Positions 26,115 to 35,583 of a DNA stretch of 64,000 bases are shown here, piece after piece; position 1 is the first letter of the stretch; every line of letters starts with the position of its first letter. The stretch is taken from the NCBI GenBank assembly GCA_019459455.1, contig JAIBEX010000009.1:186001-250000 (forward strand). The letters are read 5' to 3'. A model generated the notes under the pieces. It did no database searches. It was not told the DNA's origin and was given only the letters and a program-made list of their open reading frames with translations. The translations under genes were made by a program, and so were the position numbers. The stretch comes from Weeksellaceae bacterium (GTDB taxonomy: Bacteria; Bacteroidota; Bacteroidia; Flavobacteriales; Weeksellaceae).

Positions 26115-26978
26115 ATGAAAAAACCTGCATACGTAACCAAAGAAGCACTTAAGAACTTCATTAAGAATGCCCTGGAGGAAGACATTCAGGAAGGCGATCA
26201 CTCTACCCTAGCTACCATTCCGAAGGATTTACAGCAGAAGGCGAAACTCCTGGTGAAGGAAGACTGCATTTTGGCCGGTGTGGAACTGGCTCAGATCATT
26301 TTCAGCCAGTTTGACAAAAACCTGAAGGTGGAGATTCTGATCCGGGACGGGCAGTCGGCCAAGGTAGGCGATATTGCGTTTTACGTAAGCGGAAGTGCAC
26401 GATCCATACTTTCCACAGAGCGGCTGGTGCTGAACTGCATGCAGCGGATGAGCGGTATTGCCACGCTGACCCACGAATGGGATGCAAGGCTGCTCGGAAC
26501 AAAGACCAAACTTCTGGACACCAGAAAAACCACCCCGAATTTCAGAATCTGTGAAAAATGGGCAGTGGCCATTGGCGGCGGTACCAATCACCGGTACGGG
26601 CTGTACGACATGATCATGCTGAAAGACAACCACATCGACTATAACGGCAGCATCACGAATGCCGTAAAAATGGCGAAAGATTATGTGAAAAAGTTGAAGA
26701 AGCCTCTGAAAATAGAAGTGGAAACCAGAAACCTGCAGGAGGTGGAAGAAGCATTGAAATCCGGCGCCGACCGTATCATGCTTGACAATATGGATGTCGA
26801 AACTATGGCGAAGGCCGTAAAGCTAATTGGAGGGAAATGCGAGAGTGAAGCCTCGGGCGGAATCTCGAGGGATATGCTGCAAACGATTGCGCAAACAGGT
26901 GTTGATTTTATCTCCGCCGGAGCACTAACCCATTCCGCAGCAAATATTGATTTAAGCCTGAAGGCGGTAAAGGAATAA
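26115..26978 (+). CDS. nadC: Nicotinate-nucleotide pyrophosphorylase (quinolinate phosphoribosyltransferase)
   Basis: It joins quinolinate to PRPP, giving nicotinate mononucleotide and CO2. 287 residues, normal length. EEDIQEGDHST near 16-26, LVLNCMQRMSGIATLT near 104-119, DTRKTTP near 135, GGGTNHRYGLYDMIMLKDNH near 153, and VEVETR-type strand (KIEVETRN) near 198 form the PRPP and quinolinate sites. The C-terminal SGGISRDML strand closes the barrel. It shares the operon with nadB. Confidence 0.96.
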   Translation: MKKPAYVTKEALKNFIKNALEEDIQEGDHSTLATIPKDLQQKAKLLVKEDCILAGVELAQIIFSQFDKNLKVEILIRDGQSAKVGDIAFYVSGSARSILSTERLVLNCMQRMSGIATLTHEWDARLLGTKTKLLDTRKTTPNFRICEKWAVAIGGGTNHRYGLYDMIMLKDNHIDYNGSITNAVKMAKDYVKKLKKPLKIEVETRNLQEVEEALKSGADRIMLDNMDVETMAKAVKLIGGKCESEASGGISRDMLQTIAQTGVDFISAGALTHSAANIDLSLKAVKE

Positions 26979-27038
26979 ATTATGTTCCGAATAATAAAAT
27001 AAGCTGATTTTTATCAATCTTTCAATACATTAGAGCTT

Positions 27039-27070
27039 CAGAAACATGATATTTGTCATGTGGGTTTCTG
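27039..27070. repeat. Bulged inverted repeat upstream of the TonB-dependent receptor
   Basis: CAGAAA/TTTCTG (6 bp) and CATGA/TCATG (5 bp) stack into a hairpin with a 4-base bulge and a 6-base loop, within the 224-base gap between nadC and the receptor gene. No T-run follows on the plus strand. It could be an operator or a weak 3' structure of nadC. Confidence 0.35.
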
Positions 27071-27161
27071 TTAACAACCATTAAGTCAATGTTTTTATAA
27101 ACTAAATTAACATTTATTTAATATTTAACAGTTTGTTAATACTTCTTCAGTTATTTCCAAT

Positions 27162-27169
27162 TATTTTTG
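27162..27169 (+). promoter_or_regulatory. Candidate -7 box of the TonB-dependent receptor gene
   Basis: TATTTTTG ends 33 bases before the ATG at 27203. The nearest TTTG upstream (27132-27135) is 26 bases away, longer than usual. Confidence 0.45.
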
Positions 27170-27202
27170 CAGCGCAGAAATAATAATCTCTAATTATTTG
27201 AT

Positions 27203-29680
27203 ATGAATTTTAATCCTTTGAAGAAATCAATGCTTACAGCGGTAGTGACCCTATCCACAGCAAGCGTCTATTTTGCACAGACTGTAAAAGACACCGTACA
27301 GAAAGAAGCCGACATCGAAGCTGTAGTGCTTTCCGGTGTTGCTGATATTGCAAAAGACCGAAAGACTCCGGTGGCGGTTTCTACCATTAAAGAAGCGCAA
27401 ATCGTGGACAAATTAGGTAATCAGGAATTTCCTGAAATCCTAAACACGACTCCATCCGTATACGCTACAAAAGGTGGCGGTGGTTTTGGAGACTCTAGAA
27501 TTAATGTGAGAGGTTTCGATCAAAGAAACACGGCAGTTATGATTAATGGTGTACCGGTAAACGATATGGAAAACGGTGCTGTTTACTGGTCTAACTGGGC
27601 TGGATTATCCGATGTTACGTCAGCAATGCAGGTTCAGAGAGGTCTTGGATCTTCCAAACTTGCAATTGCTTCGGTAGGTGGCACAATCAACGTTTTGACC
27701 CGGGCTGCCGATAAGAAAAAACAAGGAAATGTGCTGTTTAGTGTGGGTAACGATGGTTACCACAAATCTATGTTTTCCTACAACACAGGAAAATATGAAT
27801 CAGGATGGTCTTCATCAATCTTAATGAGCAGAACTGCCGGCTCTATGTACGCTGACGGAACTGCCTTTGAAGGTTACAATTATTATTTTGCCTTAGGTTT
27901 CAATCCTTCTGCGAAGCATGACTTCCAGTTCACTATTACAGGAGCTCCGCAATGGCATAATCAAAGGGCTTTTCAGTCTAAAATCTCCGATCATATTAAA
28001 TATGGCGGAACTGAAGAGGAGCCTAATAGAAGATATAACCAAAACTGGGGATATTTGAACGGTGAGGAATATTCTATGACCAGAAACTATTACCACAAAC
28101 CGGTAATGTCTTTAAACTGGGATTGGAAGTTCACTGATGCTACTAAATTAAACTCTGTAGTGTACGCATCTTTTGGTAGAGGTGGTGGTACAGGTGATGC
28201 CGGTAGAATAAACGGAAAAGGTTATACGGCACTCCCTAAGACTGAGGACGGTTTAATCAGGTTTGATGATATCGTCGCATGGAATCAGGGCGCAAATATC
28301 GCGGACTTTGGCGCTATAAACAAGACTCCGTTTTTAGCAAATTCTAATAATGGTATTGTAAGAAGATCTTCAATTAACTCCCACAACTGGTTTGGTTTAA
28401 TTACAAGCTTAAACCATAAATTCAGCGATAATCTGAATGCCACAATTGGTTTCGACGGGAGAAAATACGAAGGTATTCATTACAGAATCTTGACAGATCT
28501 TCTTGGTAACAATTCATACACCGATACCAGCAACATTAATAATAAGCCTAACGTTATTTCCAATGTTTTTGACGCCAGTGCAAGCTGGAATCCGTTTGGA
28601 GGGAAGACCAATGATATTAAGGATCAAATGGCTTACAGTAACGACGGTATTGTAAACTGGCTGGGCGGATTTGGCCAAATTGAATACACGAAGGATGCTT
28701 TATCAGCTTTCGTACAGGGTTCAGTTTCAAATCAGGGATTCCAGAGAATCGATTATATGCTTTATACCCCTGCAGAACAGGAGAGCGAAAAAGTAGACTT
28801 AATTGGTTTTAATCTAAAGGGGGGAGCGAATTATAACATTAATCAGAATCATAATGTATTCGTAAATGCTGGCTATTACGAAAGACAGCCATTCTTTGGC
28901 GCTGTTTTTTTAAATAACAGAAATGATGTTAACCCGGAATTAACGAACGAGAAAATTACTTCGTATGAAGTGGGATATGGCTTTAGATCTCAAATCTTCA
29001 ATGCCAATTTAAATGTGTACTCAACATCATGGGATGACATCTATAGAAGAGTTACTTCCAGGGTAAACAATGTCAATTACGTTGCAAATATGTTGGGAAT
29101 CCAGGAGGTTCATAGAGGTGTTGAATTTGATTTCAATGTGAAACCGGTACAGTTTGTAACAGTAAATGGTATGCTCTCCGTAGGTGATTGGTTCTATAAA
29201 GGCAATCCGACTGCAACATTTATTGATGATAATACCAACACCGTGGTTGGAACCCAAACTTTATACCTTGATGAAGTAAAAGTTGGTGATGCTGCACAGT
29301 TGACTGCTGCGCTGGGAGCAGATTTTAAAGTGACGGATTGGTTCAATTTTGATGCTCAGTATAGATATGCAGGAAACCTCTATTCAGCTTTCGAACCTCA
29401 AAATAGAACTGCGAATGATGGTGCAGAAGCAGTAAAATTGCCGGATTATGGTTTGGTTGATATAGGTGCCGGTTTCAAATGGAACCTGACAAACACCCAG
29501 GCTCTAAAGTTTAGAGTGAACGTAAACAACCTTTTGGATACGGTTTATATCGCTGAATCAAGGACGAATCTTGCAGCGGATGCCAACAGTGCCAATAACT
29601 GGAATGGCATTAACAAAAACAACGAAGTTTATTTTGGTTTCGGAAGAACATGGAATGCGTCGGTTTCCTTCTTATTCTAA
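27203..29680 (+). CDS. TonB-dependent outer-membrane receptor
   Basis: 825 residues. The signal peptide (1-25, ending VYFAQ) is followed directly by a short region and the plug domain at about 40-160 (VAVSTIKEAQI, INVRGFDQRNTAVMINGVPVNDMENG, GLGSSKLAIASVGGTINVLTR). The 22-strand barrel reaches to the C-terminal aromatic residue in NASVSFLF. It lacks the N-terminal carboxypeptidase-like beta domain of SusC proteins and no SusD partner is adjacent, so it is more likely an ion, siderophore or cofactor receptor. Substrate is not evident. Its codon use looks slightly more AT-rich and relaxed than the neighbouring housekeeping genes, which could reflect high expression rules or later acquisition. 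Confidence 0.92.
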   Translation: MNFNPLKKSMLTAVVTLSTASVYFAQTVKDTVQKEADIEAVVLSGVADIAKDRKTPVAVSTIKEAQIVDKLGNQEFPEILNTTPSVYATKGGGGFGDSRINVRGFDQRNTAVMINGVPVNDMENGAVYWSNWAGLSDVTSAMQVQRGLGSSKLAIASVGGTINVLTRAADKKKQGNVLFSVGNDGYHKSMFSYNTGKYESGWSSSILMSRTAGSMYADGTAFEGYNYYFALGFNPSAKHDFQFTITGAPQWHNQRAFQSKISDHIKYGGTEEEPNRRYNQNWGYLNGEEYSMTRNYYHKPVMSLNWDWKFTDATKLNSVVYASFGRGGGTGDAGRINGKGYTALPKTEDGLIRFDDIVAWNQGANIADFGAINKTPFLANSNNGIVRRSSINSHNWFGLITSLNHKFSDNLNATIGFDGRKYEGIHYRILTDLLGNNSYTDTSNINNKPNVISNVFDASASWNPFGGKTNDIKDQMAYSNDGIVNWLGGFGQIEYTKDALSAFVQGSVSNQGFQRIDYMLYTPAEQESEKVDLIGFNLKGGANYNINQNHNVFVNAGYYERQPFFGAVFLNNRNDVNPELTNEKITSYEVGYGFRSQIFNANLNVYSTSWDDIYRRVTSRVNNVNYVANMLGIQEVHRGVEFDFNVKPVQFVTVNGMLSVGDWFYKGNPTATFIDDNTNTVVGTQTLYLDEVKVGDAAQLTAALGADFKVTDWFNFDAQYRYAGNLYSAFEPQNRTANDGAEAVKLPDYGLVDIGAGFKWNLTNTQALKFRVNVNNLLDTVYIAESRTNLAADANSANNWNGINKNNEVYFGFGRTWNASVSFLF

Positions 29681-29705
29681 CAAACTAACTTTTTTATACC
29701 CTACA

Positions 29706-29736
29706 AATCCCGGCCAACTGCCGGGATTTTTTTTAT
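29706..29736 (+). terminator. Rho-independent terminator of the receptor gene
   Basis: AATCCCGG pairs perfectly with CCGGGATT around a 7-base loop, followed by eight T's. The T-run runs into a TATCTTTG -7 box for the next gene. Confidence 0.9.
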
Positions 29737-29741
29737 CTTTG
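29734..29741 (+). promoter_or_regulatory. Candidate -7 box overlapping the terminator T-run
   Basis: TATCTTTG ends 21 bases before the ATG at 29763. The -33 region would fall inside the terminator hairpin and has no TTG. Confidence 0.4.
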
Positions 29742-29762
29742 CCGGTAACTAAAAAAAATATT

Positions 29763-30200
29763 ATGGATTTCAACATTATGCTTCAGGCACACCGTGGTTT
29801 CGCTTACTTAATTTTACTTTTGGCAGCAGTATTTATCGTTGCACTGTTAGTGACCATGTTCGGATATTCCGGAAAGATTTCAAAACTTCTAAGGAAGTCC
29901 ACCCTGTTCACAATGATCTTCTTCCACGTGCAGGCATTAATTGGTCTGGTGATGCTGTTTTTCTTCTCTCCGGGATTCAAAAATGCACTGGATTCAGGTA
30001 CCCTGATGAGTGATTCGGTTACAAGAAATACATATGTTGAACATCCTTTCGCAATGATTGTTTCAGCAGTGCTCCTGACCATCCTGAACAAAAAATTCAA
30101 GACCAATGACAAGCTTCAGATGAGCTGGGTCATCATGGGCTTTATCGCACTTGCTTTGATGGCATGGGCATTCCAGTGGAGCAGACTTTTTGGAGCCTAA
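29763..30200 (+). CDS. Conserved four-helix membrane protein, unknown function
   Basis: 145 residues with four hydrophobic segments (about 13-35, 50-70, 95-110, 122-140). Histidines are at the first helix (QAHRGF) and second helix (FFHVQALIGL), and a third lies in VEHPFAM, an arrangement that could bind haem, though this is only suggestive. The family is common in flavobacterial genomes without an assigned role, as far as I recall. An in-frame frame extends upstream through the terminator, so the ATG at 29763 is the sensible start. asd follows 38 bases later. Confidence 0.75.
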   Translation: MDFNIMLQAHRGFAYLILLLAAVFIVALLVTMFGYSGKISKLLRKSTLFTMIFFHVQALIGLVMLFFFSPGFKNALDSGTLMSDSVTRNTYVEHPFAMIVSAVLLTILNKKFKTNDKLQMSWVIMGFIALALMAWAFQWSRLFGA

Positions 30201-30238
30201 CCCTTTTATATGACAATTTTATTTATCAGCATAAAGAA

Positions 30239-31231
30239 ATGAAAGTAGCAGTTGTTGGTGCAACCGGAATGGTGGGTCAGGTGATGTTGAAAATCCTGGA
30301 AGAACGAAACTTTCCGGTCACAGAATTGATCCCTGTCGCTTCCGAAAAATCGGTCGGTAAAACAATCCATTATAAAGGAATGGAATATCCTGTAGTAACC
30401 ATGCAGGCCGCCATTGAAATGAACCCCCACATCGCCCTGTTTTCAGCTGGTGGAACAACCTCACTTGAGTATGCGCCTCAATTTGCAGCGGTTGGAACGA
30501 CGGTGATTGACAACTCCTCGGCTTGGCGTATGGTGGCAGATAAAAAACTGGTAGTGCCGGAAATCAACGCTCATCTTTTGACGAAAGAAGACCGCATCAT
30601 CGCCAACCCGAACTGTTCTACCATTCAGCTCGTCATGGTTTTGCACCCCCTGAATCTGAAATATGATCTCAAAAGGGTTGTTGTCTCCACTTACCAGTCG
30701 GTTACAGGAACCGGTAAAAATGCAGTAGATCAACTTAACGCTGAAATTGGAGGCGATGATTCCGTGGCCAAAGTCTATCCATACCAGATATTCAAGAATG
30801 CACTTCCACAGTGCGATGTTTTTGCGGATGATGATTACACCAAAGAGGAAATCAAACTCATGACGGAACCCAAAAAAATCATGGACGACGACACCTTTAA
30901 CCTGACCGCGACAGCCGTTCGGGTACCCGTTCAGGGCGGACATTCCGAAAGTGTGAACATTGAATTTGAAAATGATTTTAACCTGGATGAAGTACGGAAA
31001 ATTCTCTCGGAAACCCCCGGAGTAGTAGTCATGGACGATGTAAAGAACAAGATCTATCCCATGCCGCTCTATTCTGAAGGGAAGGATGAAGTTTTTGTGG
31101 GCCGGATCCGACGGGACACCTCCCAGCCAAAGACACTCAACATGTGGATTGTGGCCGATAACCTGCGAAAAGGGGCCGCAACCAATGCGGTCCAGATTGC
31201 CGAATATCTCGTAGAAAATAAATTAGTCTGA
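30239..31231 (+). CDS. asd: Aspartate-semialdehyde dehydrogenase
   Basis: It reduces aspartyl phosphate to aspartate semialdehyde with NADPH, for lysine/diaminopimelate, methionine and threonine synthesis. 330 residues. KVAVVGATGMVGQVML at the start binds NADPH. NPNCSTIQLV near 125 carries the catalytic cysteine, VSTYQSVTGTG follows, and RVPVQGGHSESVNIEF near 237 contains the catalytic His. The ATG at 30239 fits the fold; an earlier ATG at 30164 lies inside the preceding gene. A strong terminator follows. Confidence 0.97.
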   Translation: MKVAVVGATGMVGQVMLKILEERNFPVTELIPVASEKSVGKTIHYKGMEYPVVTMQAAIEMNPHIALFSAGGTTSLEYAPQFAAVGTTVIDNSSAWRMVADKKLVVPEINAHLLTKEDRIIANPNCSTIQLVMVLHPLNLKYDLKRVVVSTYQSVTGTGKNAVDQLNAEIGGDDSVAKVYPYQIFKNALPQCDVFADDDYTKEEIKLMTEPKKIMDDDTFNLTATAVRVPVQGGHSESVNIEFENDFNLDEVRKILSETPGVVVMDDVKNKIYPMPLYSEGKDEVFVGRIRRDTSQPKTLNMWIVADNLRKGAATNAVQIAEYLVENKLV

Positions 31232-31235
31232 AACC

Positions 31236-31262
31236 AATGCTCACCTCAGGTGAGCATTTTCT
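31236..31262 (+). terminator. Rho-independent terminator of asd
   Basis: AATGCTCACC pairs perfectly (10 bp) with GGTGAGCATT around a TCA loop, followed by a T-rich tract, five bases past the asd stop. Confidence 0.92.
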
Positions 31263-31307
31263 TTATTAGATGGGTCAAACATTTTATATTAATTCAATGA
31301 AACACTA

Positions 31308-32309
31308 ATGTCAGAAACTCATAAGTCCTCTAAAGGCAACTTCGCTTTCCAGAGAAACGTCGCATTAATTGGAATTGTTCTGTTCGTCGCTAAACTCATC
31401 GCGTGGCACCTGACCAATTCCGACGCCGTATTTTCCGACGCCATGGAAAGCATCGTGAACATCATCGCCGGTTTCATGGGCCTGTATTCGCTCTTTCTTG
31501 CTGCAAAACCGAAAGATGTGGATCATCCTTATGGACACGGAAAAGTGGAATTCGTGACTTCCGGTATTGAAGGTGCGCTCATTATTTTCGCGGGGGTCAT
31601 CATCATTGTGGAAGCTACGGACTCCCTTCTCCACGGCAATATCCCTAAAAAACTGGATTGGGGAATCCTCATAATCGCCCTCACCGCCGGAATCAACTAT
31701 CTGATGGGGTATATTTCTTACAGGAAAGGAGTTCAGGTAAATTCCCTCGTCCTGCAGAGTTCCGGAAAGCATCTGCAGAGTGACACCATTACGACACTGG
31801 GCGTGGTTTTCAGTTTGGTTCTCGTTTATTATACAAAACTCTACTGGATTGATGCCGCTGTTGCCCTTATTTTCGGATCATACATCATTTTCATTGGGTA
31901 TAAAATCATCCGGAAGGCGCTGAGCGGAATCATGGACGAAGCCGATTTGGGAATGCTGGAAAAACTGGCGAAAATCATGAACGAGAACCGGAAACCGGAG
32001 TGGATTGACCTGCACAACACCCGGATTCAGCAACATGGCAGCGGGCTGCATATCGATGCCCACCTTACCCTGCCCTGGTATCTGGAGCTGCGTGAAGCAC
32101 ACGGACACATGGAAGACGCCATCAAACTCATTGCCGGAAATTCCGAAAGGCGGATTGAATTCAATTTCCACATGGACGACTGCAAACCTTTTTCCTGCGA
32201 AATTTGTCAGTTGTGGGAATGTCCGGTACGCCAAAACCCCTTTGTAAAAAAGGTGGAGTGGAATGCTGAGAACATTGCGCAGGTGGACAAACACTCGGTC
32301 TCCGATTAA
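31308..32309 (+). CDS. Cation diffusion facilitator (CDF) family metal transporter
   Basis: 333 residues. An inner-membrane exporter of divalent metals (Zn, Mn, Fe or Co) against protons. Six helices are predicted. The helix-2 metal motif is NSDAVFSDAMES near 37-48, and the DHPYGHGKVEF loop follows near 71. The helix-5 counterpart around residue 180 reads WIDAAVALIFG, with only one Asp visible. A cytoplasmic domain follows, ending with a Cys/His-rich stretch, HMDDCKPFSCEICQLWECPVR, near 287-307. That four-cysteine tail is unusual and could bind metal. Metal specificity is not decided by sequence alone. Confidence 0.9.
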   Translation: MSETHKSSKGNFAFQRNVALIGIVLFVAKLIAWHLTNSDAVFSDAMESIVNIIAGFMGLYSLFLAAKPKDVDHPYGHGKVEFVTSGIEGALIIFAGVIIIVEATDSLLHGNIPKKLDWGILIIALTAGINYLMGYISYRKGVQVNSLVLQSSGKHLQSDTITTLGVVFSLVLVYYTKLYWIDAAVALIFGSYIIFIGYKIIRKALSGIMDEADLGMLEKLAKIMNENRKPEWIDLHNTRIQQHGSGLHIDAHLTLPWYLELREAHGHMEDAIKLIAGNSERRIEFNFHMDDCKPFSCEICQLWECPVRQNPFVKKVEWNAENIAQVDKHSVSD

Positions 32310-32421
32310 CATATCTTCAACTGGTGAATCACTGCTTATGGGGTATTATCATAGATTTGTTTCCTTATATTTATATCTATTCTAAATGATTTTTTACTCA
32401 GTTTTAAACTTAAAAATTTCG

Positions 32422-32429
32422 TAATTTTG
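32422..32429 (+). promoter_or_regulatory. Candidate -7 box of the aconitase gene
   Basis: TAATTTTG ends 32 bases before the ATG at 32462. No TTG at the normal -33 distance. Confidence 0.4.
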
Positions 32430-32461
32430 AATTCCTTAAATTTCAAAAAAAATATACAGAT

Positions 32462-34738
32462 ATGACATACGACCTTGATATGATCAAAAAAGTGTATGAG
32501 CGTTATCCTGAGCGTGTTGCAGCAGCAAGAGCAGCCGTGGGAAAACCACTGACACTTTCTGAAAAAATTCTTTATACCCACCTTTGGGAAGGCAACGCCT
32601 CGCAGGCTTACGAAAGAGGGAATTCTTATGTAGATTTTGCACCGGACCGTGTAGCCATGCAGGATGCGACTGCCCAAATGGCCTTACTGCAGTTTATGCA
32701 GGCCGGTAAATCACAGGTTGCCGTACCTTCCACCGCTCATGCCGATCACCTTATCCAGGCAAGAGTCGGAGCAGAAGCGGATTTGCAGGAAGGAATCAAC
32801 AAAAATTCCGAAGTATTCAATTTTTTAAGTTCAGTTTGCGATAAATATGGTATCGGTTTCTGGAAACCGGGCGCGGGAATCATTCATCAGGTCGTATTGG
32901 AAAATTACGCTTTTCCAGGTGGTATGATGATTGGAACCGACTCCCATACAGTAAATGCGGGCGGACTGGGAATGGTTGCAATCGGAGTTGGTGGTGCTGA
33001 TGCAGTGGATGTTATGGCAGGCATGGCATGGGAACTGAAAATGCCAAAGCTGATCGGTATAAAACTTACCGGAAAACTGAACGGCTGGACTTCCGCAAAA
33101 GATGTCATCCTAAAAGTGGCAGGAATCCTGACCGTAAAAGGAGGAACTGGCTGCATCGTCGAGTATTTCGGTGAAGGAGCGATAAACCTTTCTGCTACGG
33201 GTAAAGGAACCATCTGCAATATGGGCGCTGAAATTGGAGCAACGACTTCCACCTTCGGATACGATGATTCCATGAGAAGATATCTGGCTGCAACAGGGAG
33301 ACAGGACGTTGTGGACGCTGCGGACAGAATTGCCGAACATTTAACCGGTGACGAAGAAGTATATACCAATCCTGAACTCTATTTTGATCAGGTTATTGAA
33401 ATTAATCTTGATGAACTTACTCCGCATTTAAACGGACCTTTCACACCCGATTTGGCGACTCCGGTTTCTGAGTTCAGGGCGAAAGCAGAAGCAAACGGAT
33501 GGCCTTTGGATGTGGAATGGGCACTGATCGGTTCATGTACCAACTCCTCCTACGAAGATTTGTCCAGAGCAGCCTCTATTGTGGAGGATGCGGTGGCCAA
33601 AGGCGTTAAGCCGAAAGCAATTTTGGGGATTAATCCGGGTTCCGAGCAGGTGAAGTTCACCGCGGAGAGAGACGGCTTTTTAGATTCTTTTAGAAAGTTT
33701 GAATCGGCGAGAATATTTACGAATGCCTGCGGACCGTGCATCGGACAGTGGGACAGAGAAGGTTCAGAAAAAGGCGAGAAAAACTCCATCATTCACTCCT
33801 TCAACCGGAACTTTGCAAAAAGAGCCGATGGTAACCCAAATACCCACGCTTTTGTGGCGTCACCGGAAATGGTAGCCGCAGTGGCGATTTCCGGAAGACT
33901 GGATTTCAACCCCATCACCGATACACTAACCAACCAGAACGGGGAACAGATCAGACTGAACGAACCCAACGGTTTTGAACTTCCAGCCAAAGGTTTTGCT
34001 GTGGGCGACAACGGATATCAGGCTCCCTCGCCAGACGGTACCGTTGTTCAGGTAGCGGTGGACCCCAATTCCGACCGTTTACAGTTACTGGAGCCTTTCC
34101 AGCCTTGGGACGGACAGAATATTACCGGCGCCAAAGTGCTCATCAAAGCCTTTGGAAAATGTACGACCGACCACATTTCCATGGCAGGCCCATGGCTTAA
34201 ATACAGAGGCCACCTGGACAACATCAGTAATAACATGCTGATTGGTGCCATAAACGCCTATAATATGGAAACCAATAAGGTAAAAAATGAACTCACCGGT
34301 GCTTACGATGAGGTTCCCAAGGTTGCCAGAGCATACAAAGCAGCCGGCATTCCGACCATCGTGGTAGGTGACCAGAATTACGGTGAAGGCTCATCAAGGG
34401 AGCACGCGGCCATGGAGCCCCGTCACCTTGGAGTAAAAGCCGTTTTGGTTAAGTCCTTCGCCAGGATTCATGAAACGAATCTGAAAAAACAGGGAATGTT
34501 GGGTCTTACCTTCCAAAATGAAGCTGACTATGAAAAATTTGAAGAGGATGATACGGTAAACTTCCTGGACCTGAACGAATTTGCGCCAGGCAAACCCCTG
34601 ACCATGGAGCTTGTTCATTCGGACGGCACTAAGGATTCCATCCTGGTTAACCACACCTATAACGCGCAGCAAATTGACTGGTTTAAAGCAGGTTCTGCCT
34701 TGAATCTGATTGCTGAAGAAGCCAGAAGGAATGCATAA
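32462..34738 (+). CDS. Aconitate hydratase, mitochondrial-type
   Basis: It isomerises citrate to isocitrate in the TCA cycle with a [4Fe-4S] cluster. 758 residues, shorter than the roughly 890 of bacterial AcnA and close to mitochondrial aconitase. [21 protein letters not shown] near 158-178 and [10 protein letters not shown] near 358, with the first cluster cysteine, are followed by [13 protein letters not shown] near 421 with the other two. The swivelling C-terminal domain has [22 protein letters not shown] near 638. Monocistronic: it has its own -7 box and a long terminator. Confidence 0.95.
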   Translation: MTYDLDMIKKVYERYPERVAAARAAVGKPLTLSEKILYTHLWEGNASQAYERGNSYVDFAPDRVAMQDATAQMALLQFMQAGKSQVAVPSTAHADHLIQARVGAEADLQEGINKNSEVFNFLSSVCDKYGIGFWKPGAGIIHQVVLENYAFPGGMMIGTDSHTVNAGGLGMVAIGVGGADAVDVMAGMAWELKMPKLIGIKLTGKLNGWTSAKDVILKVAGILTVKGGTGCIVEYFGEGAINLSATGKGTICNMGAEIGATTSTFGYDDSMRRYLAATGRQDVVDAADRIAEHLTGDEEVYTNPELYFDQVIEINLDELTPHLNGPFTPDLATPVSEFRAKAEANGWPLDVEWALIGSCTNSSYEDLSRAASIVEDAVAKGVKPKAILGINPGSEQVKFTAERDGFLDSFRKFESARIFTNACGPCIGQWDREGSEKGEKNSIIHSFNRNFAKRADGNPNTHAFVASPEMVAAVAISGRLDFNPITDTLTNQNGEQIRLNEPNGFELPAKGFAVGDNGYQAPSPDGTVVQVAVDPNSDRLQLLEPFQPWDGQNITGAKVLIKAFGKCTTDHISMAGPWLKYRGHLDNISNNMLIGAINAYNMETNKVKNELTGAYDEVPKVARAYKAAGIPTIVVGDQNYGEGSSREHAAMEPRHLGVKAVLVKSFARIHETNLKKQGMLGLTFQNEADYEKFEEDDTVNFLDLNEFAPGKPLTMELVHSDGTKDSILVNHTYNAQQIDWFKAGSALNLIAEEARRNA

Positions 34739-34777
34739 GAAGCTATATACCACTGCATAAACACCCGTTTATAGCAG

Positions 34778-34810
34778 AACCCCAAAGCAAAATTTGCTTT
34801 GGGGTTTTTT
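34778..34810 (+). terminator. Rho-independent terminator of aconitase
   Basis: A hairpin of about 12-13 bp (arms AACCCCAAAGCAA and TTGCTTTGGGGTT) is followed by six T's. Confidence 0.92.
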
Positions 34811-34987
34811 ATGGTCATCCTCTACCACAGTTATTCGTTTTGCTGAAACAGCAAGGGGTCTGCCGGGCTTCCGCTTTTACATTGTGAAGTAAGGTGCCAC
34901 TTCCGCAATGGTTGGAGAAAATCATTAAACATTTAACCCATTTCAAATTTTTTTTACATCATCTTCATAAAAAATTAGTTTTTTTTA

Positions 34988-34995
34988 TACATTTG
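34988..34995 (+). promoter_or_regulatory. Candidate -7 box of the 35017 gene
   Basis: TACATTTG ends 21 bases before the ATG at 35017, in a very AT-rich stretch. The 180 bases upstream back to the aconitase terminator show no gene. Confidence 0.45.
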
Positions 34996-35016
34996 ATTAA
35001 ACAAAAAAACTACATC

Positions 35017-35571
35017 ATGAAATCTTTACTCAGTTTGATTTTATTACTCTGCTTCTCCCAGTTCCAATCCCAGTTGAAAAAGGTTGACATTGCCGATTTT
35101 TACAACTGGACAGCTGATAATGGAACACACTATCAATTTATTTTGCTTTCTGAAAATTTTGCCAAATTAGATACTGCAATTCCCGCAGTGATCCGCGTAA
35201 GGTATTCAACCGATGGTGGGGTTACTTATAAAACAGCTGAATATGACGCAAATTTAATTCTCAATCAAGATAAGAAAAGCGCGGGAGATCTGGTAATCAA
35301 CATCAATGCAGGTAAGACAGCCCGAATCATACAGGGTGATGGCGGTTATACTCCCGATAACTTCATCCTATACTACGACAAGGATGGTAATTTCCTGCGC
35401 GGCTATCAGGCAGATCACACCGAGCTGGCGAAAAGCGACGTAGTATATGCTAAAGTTTTCCACACCCCTGCTCCAACCGCAGACCAGATGCGCAGCCTTA
35501 TCCGCCTTTTTTATAAATCATCTGACGCGATTTACAGAGATTTAATGATGCTTGCCGCACAGTATGACTGA
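35017..35571 (+). CDS. Secreted protein of unknown function
   Basis: 184 residues with a signal peptide (1-20, ending QFQSQ). The body is beta-rich up to about residue 140 (YNWTADNGTHYQFILLS, VIRVRYSTDGGVTYKTAEYDANL, TARIIQGDGGYTPDNFILYYDKDGNFLRGYQ), then ends in a helical tail (ADQMRSLIRLFYKSSDAIYRDLMMLAAQYD). No recognised family. Upstream in-frame ATG at 34894 precedes the -7 box and is rejected. Convergent with the pseudouridine synthase, 12 bases away. Confidence 0.7.
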   Translation: MKSLLSLILLLCFSQFQSQLKKVDIADFYNWTADNGTHYQFILLSENFAKLDTAIPAVIRVRYSTDGGVTYKTAEYDANLILNQDKKSAGDLVININAGKTARIIQGDGGYTPDNFILYYDKDGNFLRGYQADHTELAKSDVVYAKVFHTPAPTADQMRSLIRLFYKSSDAIYRDLMMLAAQYD

Positions 35572-35583
35572 ACCTTTTAAGGT

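Noticed and set aside
34811-34987. Search for an RNA gene between aconitase and the 35017 gene
   Set aside because: No cloverleaf, conserved RNA motif or coding frame with a start signal could be seen; only a terminator at the left and a -7 box at the right.
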